Both the position numbers and the translations under genes were made by a program. The notes beneath the pieces were generated by a model. The model searched no databases, was not told where the DNA came from, and worked only from the letters and a program-made list of their open reading frames with translations. DNA of 64,000 nt from Streptomyces sp. DH41 (GTDB lineage Bacteria > Actinomycetota > Actinomycetes > Streptomycetales > Streptomycetaceae): positions 248,001-312,000 of the forward strand of contig NZ_JARVKY010000002.1 of assembly GCF_029813785.1 (NCBI RefSeq). Direction: 5' to 3'. Below are positions 57,182 to 64,000 of this stretch, in pieces (position 1 is the first letter of the stretch; the number at the start of each line of letters is the position of its first letter).

Positions 57182-59410
57182 TCACTCGGCCGACATGAGC
57201 CTCTCGTCCGTCATACCCAGACGTGCCTGTTCCTCCTCGACGATCCGACGTGCCAGCTCGGTGTCCGACACGTCGACCGCGTCCGGGGTGGCTTCTGCCA
57301 CGGCGCTGCGGCGGGCATAGGCATCGAACAGGCGCGTCTTGGCTTCCAGCATCTTCACCATGCGTTCGTCCACGCCTCCGGTGGCAAGGAGACGGTGCAC
57401 GCAAACCGGCCTGACCTGGCCCATACGGTGAGCCCGGGCCACCGCCTGATGTTCGATGGTCGGCTTGATCTGGGGTTCGCAGATGACGACTACGGAGGCA
57501 GCCTGCATGTTGAGGCCGACGCCCGCTGCCTGGATCTGCCCCAGGAGCACCGCCGGACCCTGGACACCGGCGAAGTCGTCGACGATCTCTTGGCGACGCT
57601 GGGCCGGGACGCCGCCGGTCAGCGGACCGAACACCGGAGTGGCCCTGGCGGTTGTGGCCGCGAGGGCATCGTTCACCACGCCCAGTACGTCCTTGAAGTT
57701 GGAGAAGACCACCGTCTTCTGCCCGTTCTCGCCAGCCTCCTGAACGATCTCCCGGAGCCGGTCCAACTTGGCCGACTTCTCGGGGCGCATGTACGCGGCC
57801 CTGCGCATGGCCATGAAGTTGCCCGCGCGCACGGCTTCGCGGTACGCCTCCTCGTCCGAAGCGCTCAGCTCCTCCCACTCGTCGGTCTGCTGAAGGCTCG
57901 GGAGTTCCGTCAGCACGTCCTCCTGGTTGCGCCGCAGGTAGACCGGGGCCACCGCCTTGCGGAAGGCGACCGATCCGGCCAACGCGTCCCGTTCACCGAG
58001 GGAGTCCGCGACGTTGCCGTCGAGCATCTGGACCAGGCTGCGGAACTCCACGACCCGGTTCTCCATCGGGGTTCCGGTCATGAAGAGGCTGCGCTCACAA
58101 CGCTCCGTCCACAGGGCGACCGACTGAGACCGCTTGGTCTTCGGGTTCTTCACGGAGTGCGCTTCGTCGACTACCAGCAGCCCGACCTCCCCGCCGCCCG
58201 GTGCCGGAAAGCCGCGCAGCGCGTCGAACGTGGTCACCCCAACTCCGCCCCGCCCTTTCCAGTCGGCAAACGCGTAGTGCCGGTCGGGACCATGGAGCAC
58301 CATGACGCGCAGGGCGCTGCGGGCCTCGATCTCCCGTGTCCAGTTCACGAGGACGCTCGCCGGGCAGACGACCATGAAGTGACTCTGCCCCTCGGCGGCC
58401 AGGTGCGCGAGGACGGCGATCGCCTGGATGGTCTTCCCGAGGCCCATCTCGTCGCCGAGTATCACCTTGCGCTGCGCAAGCGCGAACCGTGCGCCGAACG
58501 ACTGGTAACCACGCAGGGAGACCCGCCGGTGCGTGTCGTCGAGGTGCTGGGTCCGTACCCGCTCCGCGATCTCATCCGGCAGAAAGCCCTCTGCGGCAGC
58601 CGCGTCCGGCAGCCGCCCGGAAATCTCGGCGAGCAGGCTGTAGTACTCGGCGGATCGGAGTTCGAAGTCCACCCAGGCCACGACGTCGGACGAGAGCCCC
58701 CGGAGCAGGTCCACCGACGCCTGGGCGAGCAGCTCTGGCAGGCCGGCCTGCTCCGCCCCGTCCACCAGCGACCGGGTCTCGGCGACCGCCGCCCACGCGC
58801 GAGCCTTCTTCTCCCGGCCGGCCAGCAGCATCCGGACCCTTCCGGCGGCGGGCCTAGCGTCGGCCAGCAGCGGACCGAGCCGTTCCGCCAGGACGGTGGC
58901 CTTGTCGACCGCACGCTGGGCGTCCGGGCCGGCCTCCACCAGGACATGCAGGGCCATGACGAGCGCAGTAGTGCTCGGTTCCGGCCGGTCCACGTCGATG
59001 TGGACGGCCACGGTCTCGTGCACGGCCTCGGAGAGCCGGCGGGCGGCGGCGAGCATCTGGTCGACGGTGCGCTGCCCTACACCGGGAATCTGCCGCAGCC
59101 GGTAGGGGCCCGCTTCGAGAACACTGCCCACGGTGCGCAGTCCGCCCCTCTCGACGCTCCCCAGCCGCAGCCGTCCTTCGGTGACGTCCTGCAGCCGGGC
59201 GACGGGAATGGCGTCGAGCTCCCGCTTCACCGCCGCATCATGGATCGGCTCCAGTGCCGCCCGTACCGCCTCCACTGCCCGTCCATGGTCACCGACCACT
59301 GCCTGCGCCGCCTCGTACAGTCGCGTTCCCCTCACGACTGTGTCCCGCTCGCCACGCCCCACGCTTCCCGCCCCTCTCTGGCCCTCCCCGCATCTTTCCA
59401 CCGCCCACAC
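57182..59410 (-). CDS. SNF2-family DNA helicase/translocase with helix-hairpin-helix
   Basis: Up to 742 residues. A helix-hairpin-helix (LRQIPGVGQRTVDQMLAAA) lies near residue 105-125. The SNF2 motor has motif I LGDEMGLGKTIQA (about 319), Ia VVCPASVLVNW, II VVDEAHSVKN (about 415) and III LFMTGTPMEN. The C-terminal RecA domain has KTVVFSNF and the motif VI ARAHRMGQ. It should move on duplex DNA using ATP. The N-terminal boundary is uncertain because several GTG codons are possible. Its location among toxin-antitoxin modules suggests a phage-defence or mobile-DNA role, which is unproven. Confidence 0.85.
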   Translation of the reverse strand: MWAVERCGEGQRGAGSVGRGERDTVVRGTRLYEAAQAVVGDHGRAVEAVRAALEPIHDAAVKRELDAIPVARLQDVTEGRLRLGSVERGGLRTVGSVLEAGPYRLRQIPGVGQRTVDQMLAAARRLSEAVHETVAVHIDVDRPEPSTTALVMALHVLVEAGPDAQRAVDKATVLAERLGPLLADARPAAGRVRMLLAGREKKARAWAAVAETRSLVDGAEQAGLPELLAQASVDLLRGLSSDVVAWVDFELRSAEYYSLLAEISGRLPDAAAAEGFLPDEIAERVRTQHLDDTHRRVSLRGYQSFGARFALAQRKVILGDEMGLGKTIQAIAVLAHLAAEGQSHFMVVCPASVLVNWTREIEARSALRVMVLHGPDRHYAFADWKGRGGVGVTTFDALRGFPAPGGGEVGLLVVDEAHSVKNPKTKRSQSVALWTERCERSLFMTGTPMENRVVEFRSLVQMLDGNVADSLGERDALAGSVAFRKAVAPVYLRRNQEDVLTELPSLQQTDEWEELSASDEEAYREAVRAGNFMAMRRAAYMRPEKSAKLDRLREIVQEAGENGQKTVVFSNFKDVLGVVNDALAATTARATPVFGPLTGGVPAQRRQEIVDDFAGVQGPAVLLGQIQAAGVGLNMQAASVVVICEPQIKPTIEHQAVARAHRMGQVRPVCVHRLLATGGVDERMVKMLEAKTRLFDAYARRSAVAEATPDAVDVSDTELARRIVEEEQARLGMTDERLMSAE

Positions 59411-59509
59411 GGGGCCTCGACGGGCATTCGCAGCTCCCTGCTGATCAACCGAACCTCGGGGCAGTCATTCACAACCCCCAGACTTACGACCACCGGTAGG
59501 ATCGGCACC

Positions 59510-59761
59510 ATGAGCGGTAGTAGGAAGTATTCGATCAGCCTGCCCGAGGATCTCGCCGAGGCCGTACGCGCCCATGTCGGGCCCGGCGGTTTCTCCGCCT
59601 ACGTCGCCGAGGCTCTCGAACAGAGGGTCGCCATGGACAAGCTGCGGGAGATCGTCGCCGACTTCGAGACCGACAACGAAGCTCTCACCCGCGAGGAGGT
59701 CGAGGCCGCCCGGGCGCTGCTGCGCCACGACCACCGGCAGGCCGGCGGGGCCGCCGCCTGA
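59510..59761 (+). CDS. VapB-like antitoxin (paralogue)
   Basis: An 83-residue ribbon-helix-helix protein: SRKYSISLPEDLAEAVRAHV then GGFSAYVAEALEQRVAMDKL, with an acidic linker and a terminal helix. It is related to the antitoxin at 56021-56305 and to the remnant at 54636-54809. A good -10 (TAGGAT, 59497-59502) ends 7 nt before the ATG, so the mRNA is probably leaderless. The stop overlaps the toxin ATG by one nucleotide. Confidence 0.85.
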   Translation: MSGSRKYSISLPEDLAEAVRAHVGPGGFSAYVAEALEQRVAMDKLREIVADFETDNEALTREEVEAARALLRHDHRQAGGAAA

Positions 59762-60153
59762 TGCCCGGCACCCTCCTGCTCGACAGCGAAGGACTCTCGA
59801 AGCTCTACCGCAAGGACCGCACCGTGGTGGCCCTGGTCCAGGCGGCGTCGGAGGAGGGCGTCCGAGTCGCCACCAGTGCCATGACCACGCTTGAGGCCGA
59901 CTACGAGCGCATTCACCCGGCCCGCATCAAGTGGGTCCTCTCCCGCGTCGACGTCCACGACGTCACCAAGGAGATCACCGACCGGGCCGCCGTCCTCCTT
60001 CGCACCCATCACCTTCACGGCCACAAGTACGCCATCGATGCCGCTCTCGCCGCCATCGCCCGCAACGCGCCCCAACCGGTCACCGTCCTCACCTCCGACC
60101 CCGAGGATCTGACACTCCTGTGCGGCCCTTCCGTGGAGGTCGTCAAGGTCTGA
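59761..60153 (+). CDS. PIN-domain toxin (VapC-like, paralogue)
   Basis: A 130-residue predicted ribonuclease with Asp in LLLDSEGLSKL, Glu in MTTLEADYE, Asp in YAIDAALAAI and Asp in VLTSDPEDLT. It is close to the toxin at 55626-56039, but encoded on the other strand. It follows its antitoxin gene with a TGATG junction. It converges on ychF across 127 bp. Confidence 0.88.
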   Translation: MPGTLLLDSEGLSKLYRKDRTVVALVQAASEEGVRVATSAMTTLEADYERIHPARIKWVLSRVDVHDVTKEITDRAAVLLRTHHLHGHKYAIDAALAAIARNAPQPVTVLTSDPEDLTLLCGPSVEVVKV

Positions 60154-60280
60154 GACCGCGTCGCTGCCACGCCGCCCGGCCAAACGCTGTCACCGCATCG
60201 CGGGATCGGGGACTCACTGCGGACACACAGCTGTACCCGACCCGCCAACAGGAGGATCGGGCACAGATATTGACATAGCG

Positions 60281-61369
<1,089 letters not shown>

Positions 61370-61429
61370 GTTGCGACTTCCCGTACATGAGGATGCGGAG
61401 GGCGTGGGAGGGCCGGGCAGGGGGCCGAT

Positions 61430-61483
61430 CCACCAGTCTACGGGTTGAATCCTCCCCTCCCTGAAGTGGAGGGGATTCCTGGC
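61430..61483 (-). other. Right-end hairpin / candidate omega-RNA 3' region of the tnpB element
   Basis: TCCCCTCC (61453-61460) pairs with GGAGGGGA (61468-61475), immediately after the tnpB stop in its own direction. IS200/IS605-type elements end in such a hairpin, and the guide RNA scaffold of TnpB overlaps the gene's 3' end and this hairpin. The sequence just outside would be the guide. Confidence 0.6.
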
Positions 61484-62704
61484 TCAGGCTGCCTCCTGGA
61501 GCAGCGCTCCAGGAGGTCTTCCGCCATCAACGCCAGCCGGGTCGAGACCAGCCCGGACGAGCATGACGCGTGCGGAGTTCTTGTCCCGTGGGGAGACGGC
61601 TGCGCAGGCGGTGCAGGTGTAGGTGCGCTCACCCAGCGGCAGTGCGTGCTTGGCTCTCGCTCCGCACTGTGCGCAGTCCATCGTGGTGTACGCGGGGTGT
61701 ACGAGGCGGATGTCCCGCCCGTGCTTGCGGCCCATCTCGATCAGGGCCGTCTTGGTGGCGCCGATGGCGGCGTCAGCGGCCTTGCGGGCCATCGTGGACC
61801 TGGCCAGGAACCTCGGACGGAAATCCTCGACCGCCATGACGTCATGGTCGCGGACGACCTTCTTCGCCCACTTGCGGCCGGTGTCCGCCCGCTGCCTCGC
61901 GACCTTCTTGTGGGCCTTCGCCCGCAGCTTCTTCGCCGTCCGGTAGCCCTTCGATGCGGGCTCGCCCCTCTTCGGCCTGCGGCGGGCCATCATCCGGTCG
62001 TACCGGGCCAGCTTCACCCGGGCTTTCCCGCCGTGCCCGGAGTGTGGCAGGTCGTGCGCGTCGGACGTGGTCGTCGCCGTCTCCCCCACCCCCCAGTCGA
62101 CACCGAGGACCCGACCGGTCTCCGGCAGGGGCTGGAGCTGGGCGGGGACGACGAACGAGCAGTACCAGTGCCCGAGACTGTCCTGGTACACGCGCACCGA
62201 GGACGGCTCACCCGGCAACTCCCGCGACCACACCACCGTCACCACGATGCCGCCCGCCAGGTGCAGCCGACCGTCCCTCAGCCGGAACCCGCGCTTCGTG
62301 TAATTCAGGGTCGGCAACGCATCACGCCTGGTCTTCCACTTCGGCATCCCCGCCCGACGCGCCACGGGCAGGCGCGCTGTCATGTCCTGGTGTGCCTTGG
62401 CGCGGGAGCGGCCGAAGTCGCGGATGACCTGTTGCTGGGGAACGGACGAGCCCTCCCGCAGCCACGGCGTGCGAGCGCGGGCCTCGGTCAGCATCCTGTC
62501 GAGCTGGGCCGGGCCGCACGTGGCCTTCTCACCGGCCACCCTGTTGCGCAGGTGCACGGCTCTCGACTTGGCGACGCACTCGTTCCACAGCCAACGACAC
62601 CGGCCCCACTCCGCCCCCAGGGCGGTGCGGGCAGCGGACGACACCCGCAACCTGTACGTGTACCGCGCATGCCCGACCCCCACACCCGCCCCCACCCGCG
62701 CCAT
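61484..62704 (-). CDS. tnpB: TnpB-type RNA-guided nuclease (IS200/IS605 family)
   Basis: A 406-residue protein from a supported ATG; a longer frame upstream adds unrelated Gly/Cys-rich residues. The RuvC catalytic triad is complete: Asp203 in VLGVDWGVGET, Glu293 in VMAVEDFRP and Asp374 in SPRDKNSARVM. The zinc finger has Cys344, Cys347, Cys364 and Cys367 (CAQCG, CTACA). TnpB cuts DNA guided by an RNA from the element's right end. No tnpA transposase gene is nearby, so this is a solo (IS1341-like) element between ychF and a conserved membrane protein gene. Confidence 0.92.
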   Translation of the reverse strand: MARVGAGVGVGHARYTYRLRVSSAARTALGAEWGRCRWLWNECVAKSRAVHLRNRVAGEKATCGPAQLDRMLTEARARTPWLREGSSVPQQQVIRDFGRSRAKAHQDMTARLPVARRAGMPKWKTRRDALPTLNYTKRGFRLRDGRLHLAGGIVVTVVWSRELPGEPSSVRVYQDSLGHWYCSFVVPAQLQPLPETGRVLGVDWGVGETATTTSDAHDLPHSGHGGKARVKLARYDRMMARRRPKRGEPASKGYRTAKKLRAKAHKKVARQRADTGRKWAKKVVRDHDVMAVEDFRPRFLARSTMARKAADAAIGATKTALIEMGRKHGRDIRLVHPAYTTMDCAQCGARAKHALPLGERTYTCTACAAVSPRDKNSARVMLVRAGLDPAGVDGGRPPGALLQEAA

Positions 62705-62856
62705 CCCGCCCCCCTTCACGACCCCGGCCAGGACACTCTGCCGTCCCGAACCCTGCGAAGGACCATACGTACGACAGCCGCACACACACCCACCGAACCC
62801 ACAACCACCACCCCGACCAGCGACCACACGTACACGCGTTCGCATCACCTTGTCGG

Positions 62857-62886
62857 CAGTGCCAGTGCCAGTGCCAGTGGCAGCGG
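62857..62886. repeat. Hexanucleotide repeat (CAGTGC)3-CAGTGG-CAGCGG
   Basis: Five consecutive hexamers occur upstream of tnpB, in a 391-bp region without a gene. Confidence 0.8.
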
Positions 62887-62889
62887 TAC

Positions 62890-62972
62890 GGGCGCTCCGC
62901 GCCCTGAACCGGATACGGCGACGCTCCGCGTCGCACCAGCCGGATGCGATCCCTCCCCGGCGTCAACGCCGG
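62890..62972. repeat. Three hairpins, probable left end of the tnpB element
   Basis: GGGCGC-TCC-GCGCCC (62890-62904), GCGACGC-TCC-GCGTCGC (62918-62934) and CCGGCGT-CA-ACGCCGG (62957-62972) follow each other. Subterminal hairpins at the left end are typical of single-strand transposing IS605 elements. The exact boundary cannot be set here. Confidence 0.5.
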
Positions 62973-63095
62973 AGCCTCCTCACAAGAATCAGGTGACCGG
63001 CGCCTGCCCCGCGCGGTGTCGAACGCTCGGCCAAGCCGTGCCCGACGGCGTGTCTGTCGGGCTATTCGGCACATAAACCGACCTAAGTTGGTCCA

Positions 63096-63812
63096 GTGGA
63101 GCAACACAGGACGCGACCTGCGCAGTACGGACCGCGACGGGGCCGGGCGCCGCTGCCCCCACAGGGCCGGGGGGCGGACGGCAGCCGCGCCGCCGGGCGA
63201 CCGGTCGGGCGGCCCGCCGCACAAGGCTGGGCCGGCGGACCGCACCGGCCGGTCGCGGTGCGGCCGGCGCCCCGGTCCGGTCCGCCGGCACTTCGGTCCG
63301 GTCCCCCGGCGGTGCGGGCCGGGCCTTTGGTGGTGCGGGCCGTGCGCCTCCTGCGGGGGATGCCCGGTCTGCGGCTGACCGGGCTGGGCAGTGGCCTGTT
63401 CTGCGCGGCCGTGATGCTGGTGCTCGGCTTCCTCGACCAGTTGCTGTTCGGCGCGTCCCTGACGGTGTACGGCGTGCTGTTCCTGCCGGTGTGCCTGCTC
63501 ACCGCGCTCTGGGTGCGCGCGGGCGACCTGCTGACCGCCCCGGTCGTCGTACCGATCGCCTTCGCCGTGGGCCTGGTGGCCGTCGCCGAGAGCGGCGAGG
63601 GGCTGGGAGGACGGCTGATGGGGCTGGTGACCGCCCTCGCCACCGAGGCGGGCTGGCTGTACGGCGGGACCCTGGTCGCGGGATCGACCGTGATCGTCCG
63701 GAGGGTCCGGCTGCTGCGCCGCCGCCGGGCCGACGCCGTCGCCGCGGGTCCCGTGCGCCGGCGCCCGGAACCGTCCGCCGGTGTGACGGGGGCGGAGACC
63801 CCGCCGGTGTGA
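63096..63812 (+). CDS. DUF6542-type membrane protein
   Basis: A 238-residue protein starting at GTG. The first 90 residues are a disordered Pro/Arg/Gly-rich cytoplasmic stretch. Then come hydrophobic segments SGLFCAAVMLVLGFLDQLLF, GVLFLPVCLLTALWV, PVVVPIAFAVGLVAVA and GGTLVAGSTVIVRRV, giving four probable membrane helices. The C-terminal tail is basic. This layout matches the streptomycete DUF6542 family; the function is unknown. The stop codon lies inside a 26-bp tandem repeat. Confidence 0.75.
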   Translation: MEQHRTRPAQYGPRRGRAPLPPQGRGADGSRAAGRPVGRPAAQGWAGGPHRPVAVRPAPRSGPPALRSGPPAVRAGPLVVRAVRLLRGMPGLRLTGLGSGLFCAAVMLVLGFLDQLLFGASLTVYGVLFLPVCLLTALWVRAGDLLTAPVVVPIAFAVGLVAVAESGEGLGGRLMGLVTALATEAGWLYGGTLVAGSTVIVRRVRLLRRRRADAVAAGPVRRRPEPSAGVTGAETPPV

Positions 63813-63866
63813 CGGGGGCGGCGACCCGCCGGTGTGACGGGGCCGGAGACCCCGCCGGTGTGACAG
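63775..63866. repeat. 26-bp tandem repeat across the end of the DUF6542 gene
   Basis: About 3.5 units of CCGCCGGTGTGACGGGGGCG plus GAGACC. The first unit encodes the last residues and the stop lies in the second; each unit contains GTGTGA, so out-of-register changes would alter the C-terminus. Confidence 0.85.
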
Positions 63867-63872
63867 CCCGGC

Positions 63873-64000
63873 TCAGCCCCCGGCAGGCCGGCCGGCCGCC
63901 TGGGACGCCCGCATCGCCGCGCCCACGATCCCTGCGTTGTTCTGGAGCTGGGCGGGGACGATCTCGGCCTGGACGCCCTCGATGTGGTGGAGGAACTTGT
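63873..64000 (-). CDS. ppgK: Polyphosphate glucokinase (ROK family), C-terminal end only
   Basis: Only 41 residues before the stop are inside the window. The segment IEGVQAEIVPAQLQNNAGIV followed by GAAMRA matches the C-terminal end of actinobacterial polyphosphate/ATP glucokinases, which phosphorylate glucose. The 5' part lies beyond the right edge. The call rests on this short tail and should be confirmed with the full gene. Confidence 0.65.
   Translation of the reverse strand, partial: KFLHHIEGVQAEIVPAQLQNNAGIVGAAMRASQAAGRPAGG

Noticed and set aside
57009..57878. 289-codon minus-strand frame ending near the RelE toxin gene
   Set aside because: It overlaps the SNF2 helicase gene in another frame; its end only appears similar to the frame near 54.5 kb because both read through the 52-bp DNA repeat.

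Overview
The window is high-GC actinobacterial DNA and almost certainly comes from a Streptomyces. Signs of this are strong G/C bias at third codon positions, many GTG starts and 4-nt ATGA/GTGA couplings, AfsA-type and DUF6542 proteins, a mycothiol-era DinB protein and a two-component/LuxR style of regulation. No rRNA, tRNA or CRISPR array was seen.

Layout. (1) 1-8.8 kb is ordinary chromosome: the end of a serpin gene convergent with a secreted subtilisin-like protease, an SDR, an XRE-cupin regulator divergent from a methyltransferase, a DinB protein, a lipoprotein and a NarL-type two-component pair. (2) 9.4-53.1 kb reads as one large biosynthetic gene cluster. Its left plus-strand operon (9.4-19.4 kb) has a secreted SMP-30-like protein, a 14-TM exporter, an AfsA/HAD/SDR cassette, a SnoaL protein and a minimal type II PKS set (ACP, KS, degenerate KS partner) with a phytoene-desaturase-like oxidase. 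The second plus-strand operon (20.6-30 kb) has a Gfo/Idh/MocA oxidoreductase, two ATP-grasp ligases, an MFS pump, TrpF, an adenylate-forming enzyme, a prephenate-dehydratase-like protein and an amidohydrolase. A 15-gene minus-strand run (45.9-30.0 kb) mixes trpD, C, B, A, E and G with a WbpA-like nucleotide-sugar dehydrogenase, two DegT aminotransferases, a second Gfo/Idh/MocA protein, Ldh2, M20 and TIM-barrel enzymes, a B3/B4 protein and a flavoprotein. The right arm (46-53 kb) holds a MocR regulator, a soluble histidine kinase with its response regulator, an Sfp-type PPTase, a UbiA prenyltransferase, a 52-codon gene with its own promoter and terminator, and a malonyltransferase. (3) 53.3-60.2 kb is a patchy island: an unknown gene, a truncated IS5-type transposase, two and a half related VapBC-like modules, a Phd/RelE module and an SNF2-type helicase, with repeats shared across it. 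(4) 60.3-64 kb returns to conserved chromosome (ychF, a DUF6542 protein, the end of ppgK), interrupted by a lone tnpB.

How the genes may work together (inference). Seven trp genes supply chorismate-to-tryptophan flux dedicated to the cluster. The PKS genes with MAT and PPTase make a reduced acyl or polyene-derived unit. The dehydrogenase, Gfo/Idh and DegT genes resemble the first steps of UDP-2,3-diaminouronate synthesis. The ATP-grasp and adenylate-forming enzymes could make amide bonds without an NRPS, and UbiA could prenylate an aromatic intermediate. No glycosyltransferase, NRPS or gamma-butyrolactone receptor is present. I do not recognise a known pathway with this combination, so the product is unknown to me.
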